A stretch of DNA of 39,028 nt. Source: an uncultured Methylococcaceae bacterium. Lineage in GTDB: Bacteria; Pseudomonadota; Gammaproteobacteria; Methylococcales; Methylococcaceae. The stretch lies in the NCBI GenBank assembly GCA_903857165.1, contig CAIODU010000206.1, positions 1-39,028 on the forward strand, given 5' to 3'. Positions within the stretch are counted from its first letter, which is position 1, and the number at the start of each line of letters is the position of its first letter. The notes beneath the pieces are model-generated. The model saw nothing but the letters and a program-made list of their open reading frames with translations. It did no database searches and had not been told where the DNA came from. Positions 15,847 through 25,165 of this stretch are shown in pieces. The position numbers and the translations under genes are program-made.

Positions 15847-16842
15847 ATGCTTGAAAATAACTTAATCCCCATCCCGTCAACCTCACCCCACCGCCTCTGC
15901 CTGGCTCCGATGCTGGAATGGACGGATCGGCATTTCCGCTATTTTTTGCGGCAGGTCTCGAAACGGATTTTCCTCTATACGGAGATGGTCACCACCGGGG
16001 CGGTGCTGCATGGCGACCGAGCCCGGCTGTTGCAATACGATGCATCGGAACATCCCGTGGCTTTGCAATTAGGGGGCAGCGATCCTGCGGCCTTGGCCGA
16101 ATGCGCCCGCATCGCGGAGGATTTCGGCTATGATGAAGTCAATCTGAATATAGGCTGCCCTAGCGACCGGGTGCAGAGCGGACGCTTCGGGGCTTGCCTG
16201 ATGGCGGAACCGGACCTAGTCGCCGAATGTGTGGCGGCGATGCGCGGGGCGGTTGCCATTCCGGTGACGGTGAAAACCCGCATCGGTATCGACGAGCGGG
16301 ATTCCTACGCTGAACTGGCCCATTTCGTCCGCACAGTAAGCCATGGGGGTTGCCACACCTTCATCATCCATGCCCGCAAAGCCTGGCTGAAAGGGCTTTC
16401 CCCAAAAGAAAACCGGGACATCCCGCCGCTGCGCTACGATGTGGTGCGGCAACTGAAATTGGATTATCCCCAGCTTGAAATCGTGCTGAATGGCGGCATT
16501 CCGAATCTTCAGGAAAGCTTGGTGCATCTGCAAACCTTCGACGGGGTGATGTTGGGCCGGTCCGCCTACCACAACCCCTATCTATTGGCGGAGGCGGATC
16601 GGTTGCTGTTCAACGACCCCCATCCGATCCCGTCCCGGCATGATATTCTGGATGCCTTTCTGCCCTATGTGGAGCGGGAGTTGGCGCGGGGGGTGCGCTT
16701 GCAGTCCATCTGCCGCCATATCCTGGGGTTGTACCATGGTGCCACGGGGGGTCGCCTGTGGCGGCGTCATCTGAGCGAGAACGCGGTCAAGCCCGGTGCC
16801 GGCGTGGATGTTCTAAGGGCGGCTTGGGAGCTTACACGCTGA
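15847..16842 (+). CDS. dusA: tRNA-dihydrouridine(20/20a) synthase DusA
   Basis: A 331-residue FMN enzyme that reduces U20/U20a in the D-loop of tRNA. The opening LCLAPMLEWTDRHFRYFLR, the catalytic Cys104 in NIGCPSDRVQSG, the FMN-binding VKTRIGID, HARKAWLKGLSPKENR and the phosphate-binding NGGI...MLGRSAYHNPY are all typical of the DusA subgroup; length is normal. It ends within a repeat element: the stop TGA is contributed by the ACTGATGTTACGC-type end at 16839. Confidence 0.95.
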   Translation: MLENNLIPIPSTSPHRLCLAPMLEWTDRHFRYFLRQVSKRIFLYTEMVTTGAVLHGDRARLLQYDASEHPVALQLGGSDPAALAECARIAEDFGYDEVNLNIGCPSDRVQSGRFGACLMAEPDLVAECVAAMRGAVAIPVTVKTRIGIDERDSYAELAHFVRTVSHGGCHTFIIHARKAWLKGLSPKENRDIPPLRYDVVRQLKLDYPQLEIVLNGGIPNLQESLVHLQTFDGVMLGRSAYHNPYLLAEADRLLFNDPHPIPSRHDILDAFLPYVERELARGVRLQSICRHILGLYHGATGGRLWRRHLSENAVKPGAGVDVLRAAWELTR

Positions 16843-17052
16843 TGTTACGCACCGAATCGTGAATGTTTGTCGCCGTACCCACGTCGGCAAAGGGTTGCCG
16901 ACCTACGACATCGGGGGAACCCCATACCCAAGCCGGTGCTTGGGGTTCCCAAACCGTCTGCGTCCCCACGCCGGGGCGTTGGAACGATGAATAAGCCAGT
17001 AGGGCGGCAACCCTTTGCCGCCAACGGTTTCTGTGTCCGTGCATAAGTCAGT
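16839..17052. repeat. ~214-bp nested palindromic element after dusA
   Basis: The outer ends CTGATGTTACGCAC and GTGCATAAGTCAGT are imperfect inverted repeats of the 15526 family. Inside are the arms CGGCAAAGGGTTGCCGACC (16885-16906) and GGCGGCAACCCTTTGCCG (16999-17020), and a third hairpin GGGAACCCCA...TTGGGGTTCCC around 16914-16949. The arm GTAGGGCGGCAACC also occurs at 25867. Confidence 0.7.
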
Positions 17053-17069
17053 TTCTTAAGATTAAGCCC

Positions 17070-17154
17070 CGTAGGAGCGGGCCATGCCCGCGATTGATGC
17101 GAGCCAGCCTCATAATCTTGGACGATCCATCGCGGGCATGGCCCGCTCCTACGG
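17070..17154. repeat. REP-like palindrome (GTAGGAGCGGGCC)
   Basis: The arms CCGTAGGAGCGGGCCATGCC and GGCATGGCCCGCTCCTACGG are perfect over more than 25 bp around a ~30-nt loop. It ends at the base before the TATAAT upstream of folE. No T-run follows, so it is a repeat element and not a terminator. Confidence 0.8.
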
Positions 17155-17160
17155 TATAAT
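17155..17160 (+). promoter_or_regulatory. Candidate -10 box for folE
   Basis: A perfect TATAAT directly abuts the REP palindrome and lies 29 nt before the folE ATG. No TTGACA-like -35 is visible at 16-18 nt; that region is the palindrome arm. If real, the repeat arm occupies the -35 position. Confidence 0.4.
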
Positions 17161-17188
17161 AAAAAGCTCAATTTCTCTGGAAAACACG

Positions 17189-17731
17189 ATGGAAGAGCAT
17201 TTTTCTCAACTCATTCAAGCAATCGGCGAGGATATTACGCGGGAAGGGCTGGTCGATACCCCCAAACGCGCGGCGGCGGCTTTCCGCTTCCTCAATAACG
17301 GTTATCACAAAAGCCTTGATAACGTCCTGAACAATGCGATTTTCGAATCGGACACCGAAGACATGGTCATCGTCAAGGAGATCGAATTGTATTCGCTGTG
17401 CGAACATCATTTGCTGCCTTTCACCGGCAAATGCCATGTGGCCTATCTGCCTAGGGGCAAAGTGCTGGGACTGTCCAAAGTCGCACGTATCGTCGATATG
17501 TACGCCCGCCGTTTGCAAATACAAGAGCGGCTGACCAAGCAAATCGCCGATGCGATACAGGAAGCAGTCAATCCACGGGGCGTCGCGGTGGTCATCGAGG
17601 CCAAGCATTTGTGCATGATGATGCGCGGTGTGGAAAAGCAAAATTCGGTCATGACGACTTCTTGTATGCTCGGCCAGTTCCGTGAGAATATCAGCACCCG
17701 CTCAGAATTCCTCAACCTGATCAATCGTTAA
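17189..17731 (+). CDS. folE: GTP cyclohydrolase I
   Basis: A 180-residue FolE that opens GTP to 7,8-dihydroneopterin triphosphate, first step of folate/pterin synthesis. Zinc ligands Cys71 and His74 ([11 protein letters not shown]) and Cys142 (KHLCMMMRG) are present, as are GLSKVAR and the QERLT substrate segment. The start MEEHFSQ at 17189 gives the family length; the longer frame upstream is read through the REP element. It is followed closely by hemH (18 bp gap), probably one transcript. Confidence 0.95.
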   Translation: MEEHFSQLIQAIGEDITREGLVDTPKRAAAAFRFLNNGYHKSLDNVLNNAIFESDTEDMVIVKEIELYSLCEHHLLPFTGKCHVAYLPRGKVLGLSKVARIVDMYARRLQIQERLTKQIADAIQEAVNPRGVAVVIEAKHLCMMMRGVEKQNSVMTTSCMLGQFRENISTRSEFLNLINR

Positions 17732-17749
17732 CCAAACTGGATTGGCCCA

Positions 17750-18727
17750 ATGAACCAAGCTTTCCCGAAGACCGCCGTGCTACTGGTCAACCTTGGCACA
17801 CCTGAACAACCCACCGCAGCCTCGGTGCGGCGCTATTTGGGGGAGTTCTTGATGGACCCCCGCGTCGTTGAAATTCCCAAGCCCATTTGGTGGCTGATTT
17901 TGCATGGCATCGTGTTGCGGGTGCGTCCGGCCAAATCGGCCAAGGCTTACCAAAGCATCTGGACGGAACGCGGTTCGCCGTTGAAGGTGAACACGGAAGA
18001 TTTGGCGGCAGCGCTACGCGAAGAATTGCAGCAGCGCGGGGTAGGCGATGTGGCGGTGGAAATCGCCATGCGCTACGGCAACCCTTCCATCCAAGACCAA
18101 GTGACCCGGCTTAAGGAATCAGGCATACAGAAGTTCATTGTCTTGCCGCTTTATCCCCAATATGCCGCCGCCACCACGGCATCAATATTTGACAAAGTCG
18201 CCGAGACATTCAGTCGCTGGCGGCATGTGCCGGAACTTAAATTCATCAGCGACTATCACCTGGACGAAGGCTATGTCGCTGCCGTTGCATCGAGCATCGA
18301 ACAATTCTGGCAGGCCAACGGCAAGCCGGATTTGCTGCTGTTCTCTTTGCATGGCCTGCCGGCGGTCAGCCGCAAGCAGGGCGACCCTTATTACGACCAG
18401 TGCGTCGCAACAACCCAGGCCATCGCCGCCAAATTGGGCCTTGATGACAAGGCTTGGAAGCTGGTGTTCCAATCCCGTTTCGGTGCGCAAGAATGGCTCA
18501 AGCCGTATTGCGTTGAAGTGCTGAAGGAACTGCCGGGGCAAGGTGTCAAATCGGTGGATGTGGTTTGTCCCGGTTTCGCCGTCGATTGCCTGGAGACTTT
18601 GGAGGAAATAGCCATCGCCAATAAAGAAATATTCATCGAAACCGGGGGTGAAAGCTACCGTTATATTCCTGCGCTGAACGCCAGTGCCGACCATGCGAAG
18701 GCGTTGGCTGGTTTGGTTTTGTCTTGA
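17750..18727 (+). CDS. hemH: Ferrochelatase
   Basis: A 325-residue HemH that inserts Fe2+ into protoporphyrin IX at the cytoplasmic face of the membrane. Signatures: AVLLVNLGTPEQPT, AYQSIWTERGSPL, the LPLYPQYAAATTAS loop, catalytic His201 in LFSLHGLP, and the C-terminal CPGFAVDCLETLEEI segment with the acidic metal-path residues. Length and spacing behind folE are normal. Confidence 0.95.
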   Translation: MNQAFPKTAVLLVNLGTPEQPTAASVRRYLGEFLMDPRVVEIPKPIWWLILHGIVLRVRPAKSAKAYQSIWTERGSPLKVNTEDLAAALREELQQRGVGDVAVEIAMRYGNPSIQDQVTRLKESGIQKFIVLPLYPQYAAATTASIFDKVAETFSRWRHVPELKFISDYHLDEGYVAAVASSIEQFWQANGKPDLLLFSLHGLPAVSRKQGDPYYDQCVATTQAIAAKLGLDDKAWKLVFQSRFGAQEWLKPYCVEVLKELPGQGVKSVDVVCPGFAVDCLETLEEIAIANKEIFIETGGESYRYIPALNASADHAKALAGLVLS

Positions 18728-18768
18728 AATCCTTTTTAAACTCCCAAAGTCAACAGTGAGAATATAAT

Positions 18769-19311
18769 ATGAAACACTCGATTACTAGATGGGCATGGTT
18801 GCTTGGGGTTATCATGTCGCTGTCATGTGCGGCATCGTTGGCAGAAACCCGAATTTTAATCCTAGATTTTGAGTTGAATGACATTGCTGGAATTACACCA
18901 ACACCACAAGAGGAATTGGAACGTACCGCCTCTCTAGGGCCATTGCTGCGGGATGCCATTGCAAAAAATGCAGGGTATAAAGTATTGCCCACTAATAAAG
19001 ATGAGCAGGCGAAGGCAAATGCGGGCTTCGGTTATCTTCTAGATCACTCCGATGAAGCCGCGAAACTTGGCAAGCAGTCAGGTGCTGACTTTGTGGTAGT
19101 CGGACAGATTCACAAGCCTAGCTTTTTATTCGCTTATTTGAGAGTTCACTTGGTCGATGCCAATAGCGGAAAGCTAGTCGGAAATCATTATGTTGAAATC
19201 AAGGGTAGCACTAAAAAAGTGACTGAAAAAGGAGTGGCGAATTTGGCCAATTATATTGATGAAACTTTAAGGAATCGCGAAAAACTCCGCACTTCGACAG
19301 GCTTTCAGTAG
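18769..19311 (+). CDS. Small secreted protein (DUF2380/DUF3280-like)
   Basis: A 180-residue protein with a signal peptide (WAWLLGVIMSLSCAASLAE). The mature part begins TRILILDFELND and contains GADFVVVGQIHKPS and LRVHLVDANSGKLVGNHYVEIKG. This pattern recalls periplasmic DUF2380/DUF3280 proteins, whose fold resembles the CsgG/TolB N-terminal domain; biochemical role unknown. AT-richer than folE and hemH. A strong terminator follows at 19337. The family call is from memory of the pattern. Confidence 0.6.
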   Translation: MKHSITRWAWLLGVIMSLSCAASLAETRILILDFELNDIAGITPTPQEELERTASLGPLLRDAIAKNAGYKVLPTNKDEQAKANAGFGYLLDHSDEAAKLGKQSGADFVVVGQIHKPSFLFAYLRVHLVDANSGKLVGNHYVEIKGSTKKVTEKGVANLANYIDETLRNREKLRTSTGFQ

Positions 19312-19336
19312 CGTAGGGTGGATTGCCATGAGGGTA

Positions 19337-19382
19337 CGGATAACATCCCTGGGAGGGATGTTATCCGTGGCAGTTTTTTTTT
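19337..19382 (+). terminator. Rho-independent terminator
   Basis: The stem CGGATAACATCCC pairs with GGGATGTTATCCG around a 5-nt loop and is followed, five nt later, by a run of nine or more T. It closes the folE-hemH-18769 transcript before mrcB. Confidence 0.92.
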
Positions 19383-19408
19383 GATTTCAGTAATCGAATA
19401 ATTTTTAA

Positions 19409-21793
19409 ATGCAGAAAAAAAGGATCAGAACTCCCGCCAAATCCAAGCAAAAGCCAATCAAGCCCAGTTTTTCCAGAAAACTGAAAAAGTGGGTTTTTTT
19501 ACTGGCCATTGCGATAATTGTTGTCTTGATCCCCTATGTGTATTACTTGGATTATACCGTCCGCGCACAATTCGAGGGCAAGCGCTGGGCATTGCCGGCC
19601 AGGGTTTATGCCGCCCCGGTGGAATTGTATGCCGGCCTTGCCATGGATGATGCCAGGCTGTCGAAAATCCTCAGCGAATTAAAATACCGGCCCGACCCCG
19701 ACCTGTCCACCCAAGGCAGCTATGTCAGGCTGGGCAGTGAAATCACCCTCAATACCCGCCAATTCAAATTTTGGGACAAATCCGAACCGGCCCGTCATGT
19801 GCGCATTGTTTTTTCGGGTGGCAGCATTGAAACCATCGAAGATGTGGATGAAAGCAAAGAACTCTCCCTGTTGCGTTTGGAGCCGATCCAAATTGGCAGT
19901 TTCTACCCGGCACTCAAGGAAGACCGGATTCTCATCAAGCTGGATCAAGCCCCCAAACCCTTGGTGAATGCGCTGCTGGCGGTGGAAGATAGGGATTTTT
20001 ACGACCATTTCGGCATTTCGCCCAAGGGTATCTTGCGGGCGGCTTGGGCCAATATCCGCGCGGGCGGATTGGTGCAAGGCGGCAGCACCTTGACCCAGCA
20101 ATTGGTGAAGAATTTTTATCTCAACTCCGAGCGCACGTTGGTGCGCAAGCTTAACGAAGTCATCATGGCGTTGATTTTGGAGGCGCGTTACTCCAAGGAC
20201 GCGATTCTCGAAGCCTACATGAACGAAATTTACCTAGGCCAGGACGGGGCGCGGGCGGTTCATGGCTTTGGCTTGGCCAGCCAGTTTTATTTCAGCCGCT
20301 CGCCGGACGAATTGGAACTGCAACATAGCGCCTTGTTAGTGGCCTTGGTGCGGGGTCCGTCATTCTATGACCCCATCAAAACACCAGACAAGGCAAAAAA
20401 GCGCCGCGACATGGTGCTGGATGAAATGGCGGATTTGGGTTACATCACCAAGGCACAGGCAGACCAGGCCAAGGTCAAGCCGTTGGACATAGTCAAGGAC
20501 CCCCACCAAGCCATTAGCCGTTATCCCGCCTTTCTCGATTTGGTCAGGCGACAGTTGCAACAGGAATACCGCAATGAGGATTTGACTTCCGAAGGCTTGG
20601 GCATATTCACCACCTTGGACGTGGAAGCCCAGGACAATCTTGAGGCGGCCATAGAGTCGACTTTGAAGAAGCTGGACAAGCAAACCAAGACTGAGGTTCC
20701 GTTGGAAACGGCGGCCATCTTCACCCGCAGGACCACTGGCGAAATCATCGCGTTTGCCGGTGCCCGCGACCCCACCGCAGCCGGTTTCAACCGCGCTTTG
20801 GATTCGGTGCGGCAGATTGGCTCGCTGTATAAGCCAGTCGTCTACCTGACCGCCTTGGCCAATTCGCAAAAATACACCGTCATCACCCCGGTGCAAGACA
20901 CTGCCTACCGCTTCGCCAGTCCCGGCAGCGAGCCCTGGGTGCCGAAGAATTACGACAACCGGGAGCATGGCACGGTGCCTTTGCACAAGGCTTTGGCCAA
21001 CTCGTATAACTTGGCGACCGTGCGGGTGGGCATGGGCGTGGGTGTCGCCCATACCGTGAAGACTTTGCACAACCTCGGCGTGGATCGATCCATGCCGGTG
21101 TTCCCGTCCACGTTGCTGGGGGTGGGGGAACTCAGCCCGATGGATGTGACGCAGATGTACCAAACCCTCGCCAACGATGGTTTTGTCACCCCGCCCCACG
21201 CCATCCGGTCGGTGGTGGCGCTGGACGGCAAACCGCTGCAACGCTATGGCTTGAATGTGAAGCAAGCGATGGATCCGTCTGCCGTCTATCTGGTCAACAC
21301 CATTTTGCAAGAAGTGGCGAGGGAAGGCACCGCCAAGCCGGTCTATTCCTTCCTGCCGAAAGAGTTCAACGTCGCCGGCAAGACCGGCACCACCAACGAC
21401 ATGCGCGACAGTTGGTTTTCCGGGTTCACCGGCGATTATCTGGGCATCGTCTGGGTCGGGCGGGATGACAACCAACCGGCCAAGCTGACCGGTGCGCAAG
21501 GCGCGTTGCAGGTGTGGGGCGCGGCCATGCGCAAGATCAGCCGTGAGCCTTTAACCTTGGACCCGCCCGAGGATGTCTCCTTGGTTTGGATAGACCGCAG
21601 CAATGGGCTCCGCGCCAGTGAAGCCTGCCCAACGGCAAAGCAATATCCGTTTATCAAAGGTTCGGCCCCCGGTGGATTTTCCGCCTGTACGCAAACCGGG
21701 GAAAGCCCCGCCGACAGCCCGCCTGAAAGTGGGGAAAAGCCAGGCGACAAGCAAGGCGAAAAAGGGGGGTCTTGGTTGAAGGAGTTGTTTTAA
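19409..21793 (+). CDS. mrcB: Penicillin-binding protein 1B (bifunctional transglycosylase/transpeptidase)
   Basis: A 794-residue class A PBP. Basic cytoplasmic tail, one membrane helix (residues 28-48), a UB2H-type linker domain, then GT51 with catalytic Glu193 in EDRDFYDHFGI and QGGSTLTQQLVKN. The transpeptidase domain has Ser472-x-x-Lys (GSLYKP, where GSLAKP is common), Ser532-Tyr-Asn and KTGTT at 658-662. The C-terminal ~40 residues are Gly/Glu/Lys-rich and probably disordered. It polymerises and cross-links peptidoglycan, usually activated by an LpoB-type lipoprotein that is not seen here. It follows a terminator, so it has its own promoter. Confidence 0.95.
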   Translation: MQKKRIRTPAKSKQKPIKPSFSRKLKKWVFLLAIAIIVVLIPYVYYLDYTVRAQFEGKRWALPARVYAAPVELYAGLAMDDARLSKILSELKYRPDPDLSTQGSYVRLGSEITLNTRQFKFWDKSEPARHVRIVFSGGSIETIEDVDESKELSLLRLEPIQIGSFYPALKEDRILIKLDQAPKPLVNALLAVEDRDFYDHFGISPKGILRAAWANIRAGGLVQGGSTLTQQLVKNFYLNSERTLVRKLNEVIMALILEARYSKDAILEAYMNEIYLGQDGARAVHGFGLASQFYFSRSPDELELQHSALLVALVRGPSFYDPIKTPDKAKKRRDMVLDEMADLGYITKAQADQAKVKPLDIVKDPHQAISRYPAFLDLVRRQLQQEYRNEDLTSEGLGIFTTLDVEAQDNLEAAIESTLKKLDKQTKTEVPLETAAIFTRRTTGEIIAFAGARDPTAAGFNRALDSVRQIGSLYKPVVYLTALANSQKYTVITPVQDTAYRFASPGSEPWVPKNYDNREHGTVPLHKALANSYNLATVRVGMGVGVAHTVKTLHNLGVDRSMPVFPSTLLGVGELSPMDVTQMYQTLANDGFVTPPHAIRSVVALDGKPLQRYGLNVKQAMDPSAVYLVNTILQEVAREGTAKPVYSFLPKEFNVAGKTGTTNDMRDSWFSGFTGDYLGIVWVGRDDNQPAKLTGAQGALQVWGAAMRKISREPLTLDPPEDVSLVWIDRSNGLRASEACPTAKQYPFIKGSAPGGFSACTQTGESPADSPPESGEKPGDKQGEKGGSWLKELF

Positions 21794-21836
21794 GGGACTA
21801 AACTTTTGAACAATAATTTTTAATCAAGGCATCAAA

Positions 21837-22376
21837 ATGACCGACGAAGAATTGAAAGGACTGGTCGCAAGCTTGGCCGTCTCTCAACAGGAAACCGCCC
21901 GGCAAATGCAAGAAACGGATAAGCAATTAAAAGAACTGGGCAAGCAAATTGGCGGCTTGGGGGAAAAATTCGGCAGTTTCACCGAAGGTTTGGCCTTGCC
22001 GTCGATGACCAAAATTTTAACCGGGCGTTTCGGCATGGAGGTGGTCAGCCCTAGCGTCCGCGTGAACAAGAAAGGCGAACACATGGAAATCGACGTATTG
22101 GCCTATGCCAACAGCGAAGTGAATGAAGCCTATGTGGTGGAAGTGAAGAGTCATGCGCGAGAGGAATCCATCGACCAAATGCGGTCTATTCTGGAACGCT
22201 TCCGTCGATTTTTCCCTGAACACAAAGACAAAACCGTTTATGGCATTTTAGCGGCGGTCGATTTGTCCGAAGAATTAAGATCGCGAATTTTAAAAGCCGG
22301 TTTTTATGTGGCACGCATTCACGACGAAGTGTTTGAATTGGACGTCCCGGCAAATTTCAGGCCGAAGGCTTATTAA
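21837..22376 (+). CDS. PD-(D/E)XK-like small protein (DUF3782-type)
   Basis: A 179-residue protein. Residues 15-50 form a coiled coil (QETARQMQETDKQLKELGKQ). The rest has the nuclease-like pattern HMEIDVLAY followed by AYVVEVKSH, giving Glu84/Asp86 and Glu102-x-Lys104 as candidate catalytic residues. This matches the DUF3782 type of uncharacterised proteins found in cyanobacteria and gammaproteobacteria. Free-standing, 43 bp after mrcB. A nuclease role is inferred from the motif only. Confidence 0.65.
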   Translation: MTDEELKGLVASLAVSQQETARQMQETDKQLKELGKQIGGLGEKFGSFTEGLALPSMTKILTGRFGMEVVSPSVRVNKKGEHMEIDVLAYANSEVNEAYVVEVKSHAREESIDQMRSILERFRRFFPEHKDKTVYGILAAVDLSEELRSRILKAGFYVARIHDEVFELDVPANFRPKAY

Positions 22377-22460
22377 CAGGTGGGTTGGTAGGGCGGGCTA
22401 GGTGTGCATGGGCAGAATCTTGCCGTTTATGAGCCCGCTTGACCACTGCCATTAAGTTAA

Positions 22461-22509
22461 GGATTTTTCCGTTCGCCCTGAGCTTGTCGAAGGGTGAACG
22501 GAAAAATCC
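22461..22509. repeat. Palindromic element with CTGAGCTTGTCGAAGGG core
   Basis: The arms GGATTTTTCCGTTC and GAACGGAAAAATCC surround the dispersed CCCTGAGCTTGTCGAAGGG motif also present at 35790-35810 and within the MITE at 3987. It is preceded by CACTGCCATTAAGTTAAG as at 245-262. It ends 17 nt before the NACHT gene start. Confidence 0.75.
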
Positions 22510-24088
22510 AACTCATTGGAAGCTGTATGAAGAAAAAAATCTATCTGTCCTCCACTTTCATTGACCTTGAAGAACACCGTGCGGCGGTGAAAACCGCACT
22601 GGAACGCGCCCAGTTTGACATCGAATGCATGGAGAAATACCCGGCCTTTGATGAACGCCCCAAGGATAAATGCCTACTTGATGTAGCCGAATGCGATTAC
22701 TATGTGTTGGCATTGGCATTGCGCTATGGATTTCAGCCAAAAGAAGAAAATCCCAAAAAGCTATCCATCACCCAAATGGAATACTTGGAGGCGATCCGAT
22801 TAAAAAAGCCTTGCCTTGCCTTCCTGTTTTATGAAAAACATCCGTGGCCGGCACTTTATATCGACTCAAACGCCTTGACGACCCGTTCCAAAATCGGCAA
22901 GTTTCGCCAGCTTGTTGGGGATAAGCAGGGTATCCGCAAATTCACCACACCCGACAGCCTAGCCAAAGCGGTACTCGAAGCACTCAGCAAAGAAGAGCTA
23001 CAAGGCAAACCCAAAGCTGCCTTGGCGAATACTCAAGTTCGCCAAGCTTATCTGGATTGGTTGCAAAAATCCTGCGAAAGCGTCGAACTGCTCGGGCTGG
23101 ACTTGAGGGAAAGCCAGAATGTCCGTTTGGGGCAGGTTTATGTCCCCGCCGTCACCACTCCGAAAGCCGAAAAATCCGAAAAAGCCAAGCCGGAAGCTTT
23201 GCGTGAGGAACGCCACGCACTGCTGCTGCACCGATTGGGCGAAGAGTCTTTGTATTTACCCGGTGCGCCGGGTGCGGGCAAGACCACGTTTTGCCGCTGG
23301 CTGGCCTTGGTGGTGGCGACTGGCGCGGTGCCTGACCATGCAATAGGCGTAGCCGGGGAATTCGAGGAAAAACTACCGGGCGAACTGCGCGGGCGGTTTC
23401 CGCTGCTATGCCGATTGCGCGAATGGGCCGGTCACGAAGACTGCTTGCGCGGCAACGGCCACTGGACCCGCGCCGAATTGGAGCAAAGCCTGGCCGCCTG
23501 GATAACCAAAGCTCAACCGGGTGGTTTGACTTGGGCCGCTTTCCATGAAGAACTGCAAGCGGGCCGCGCTTTGTTGATTCTGGATGGCGTGGACGAAGTG
23601 GCGGAGTCCTCGCCCCAGGGCCATCTACCCCGCCGTAATTTGGTGACTGGCTTGGCCGACGCACTGCCCGAGTGGCTCAAACTCGGCAACCGGGTGTTGC
23701 TGACCAGCCGGCCCTATGGCCTATGCAATGACGACCGCCGCAAAATCAATTTATGCATGGCGGAACTGCTGGAACTGCCCGAAGCCCTGCAAGACACGTT
23801 CGTCCGCCGCTGGTACGCCGCCGCCGACCCGCCCAACGCCGAAGAGAAATCCGGCGGCTTGCTGGTCCATCTGCAAGAACGCGAAGACCTTGCCGAACTG
23901 CGCCGCAACCCGATGCTGCTCACTGCGCTGTGTGTGATGTACGACCAAGGCAAGCGGTTGCCGCAGGATTTCTATAGGCTTTACGATGCCGTCGTCGGCC
24001 AGGTGTTGTATAAACGCTATCTGACCGAAAACGAGCGCGACCGCGCCCGCTACCGGCTGGAAGCGGTGGCCTTGGGGATGCATCTAGG

Positions 24089-24195
24089 CCGTCATTCCGG
24101 CATGGACCGCCGGAATCCAGATTTCAGGGATGCCACCGATACTAGCCATCCACGGAGTCCGAGTTCCGTAGCGGCTAACAGGAACGACGGAAGTT
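24089..24195 (+). repeat. Palindromic repeat insertion within the NACHT gene
   Basis: GTCATTCCGGCATGGACCGC (24091-24110) continues into a CGGAATCC arm; the element is of the class seen at 98-120. It is translated in frame as GRHSGMDRRNPDFRD and a Ser/Asn-rich tail that does not look like NACHT helical sequence. Flanking residues ALGMHL and SSALRDTPAAEV resume the protein. The right boundary is uncertain. Confidence 0.65.
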
Positions 24196-24857
24196 GCCTT
24201 GATTCTTCGGCATTGCGCGACACGCCCGCCGCCGAAGTGGACATGGATGAAATCCACTGCCATCTCGTTGCGTATAAGCGCGACGATGCCGCCACCGAAG
24301 GCGGGGCAATGGATGCTGCACAGGCACGGGAAGACCTGTTGTCCAACTCCGGCCTGTTGCTGCCCCGCTCGGACGGGCGGGCTGCCTTCTATCATCTGAG
24401 CTTCCAAGAATTCCTCGCCGCCGTCCGCCTGAAGCGGATCGGCATGTCCGTTGCCGAGGTGTTGGTTGACCACGCCACTATACCGGCTTGGCGGCGAACT
24501 TTGACCTTTCTTTTCTGCACCATTGCCGACAAGGACTCGCCGAAAGCTGCCTTGGATGCGCTGGGCCATTTATTACCGAAACTGGAGCCGGGACTGTTGG
24601 AACAAGACCCGAACCCTGCCTTATTGCTCGCCGATTGTTTGGAAGTGGCGCATGGACGGGGTTGGAACTTGGAGCGTTTCGCCAAACCACTAAGGCAAGC
24701 CTGTGACCATGCCTTGTTGCATCTAAACCCGCCGGAGCGGGCGCATCTGTGGCGGGCATTGGGTCGTCTCGGTTTGGATGACCGGCCAGGGGTGGGTGTC
24801 GTTTACCCCGCAGGGGCGGATTCATTCGCCGAAAATCAAGGCCGGAATCAGCCTGGC

Positions 24858-24902
24858 AAATCCCCCCAACCCCCCTTTGCAAAAGGGGGGCAGGGGGGAT
24901 TT
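24858..24902 (+). repeat. AAATCCCCCC palindrome within the NACHT gene
   Basis: The arms AAATCCCCCCAACCCCCCTT and the complementary GGGGGGCAGGGGGGATTT flank GCAAAA. This is a very widespread bacterial repeat type; here it is read in frame as KSPQPPFAKGGQGGFL between the NACHT helical part and the FGE domain, acting as a linker. Confidence 0.8.
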
Positions 24903-25131
24903 CTTGCGGGCGTTTCGGGCGAACCGGCAGGCCGAATGCCACTTCCCGACATCGACTGGGTGGAAATACCGGAAGGGCCGTTTCTGTATGGCGAGAAAAA
25001 AACCAAAATAACCCTGCCTGCCTTCAAAATCGCCCGTTATCCCATCACCAACAGCCAATTCCAATGTTTCATCGACGATGGCGGCTATGAAGATGATCGC
25101 TGGTGGGCAGGTTTGGCGGGACCCAATAAGA

Positions 25132-25165
25132 ACCCTCTCCCACTGGGAGAGGGCAGGGTGAGGGC
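25132..25165 (+). repeat. CCCTCTCCC palindrome within the FGE domain
   Basis: ACCCTCTCCCACTGGGAGAG followed by GGCAGGGTGAGGGC is another common dispersed palindrome. It is read in frame as NPLPLGEGRVRAKR between WWAGLAGPNK and WNGPNQPRETVSW, where FGE proteins normally have a short loop. Confidence 0.8.

Noticed and set aside
18182-18694. Minus-strand ORF of 170 residues opposite hemH
   Set aside because: Antisense shadow of a well-conserved gene with no supporting motif.
20360-21499. Minus-strand ORF of 379 residues
   Set aside because: Shadow of mrcB, whose motifs on the plus strand are complete; His/Gly/Arg-rich shadow composition.
22461-22509. Hairpin taken at first as a terminator for the 21837 gene
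   Set aside because: No T-run after the stem, and the loop carries a dispersed repeat motif; better explained as a repeat element.
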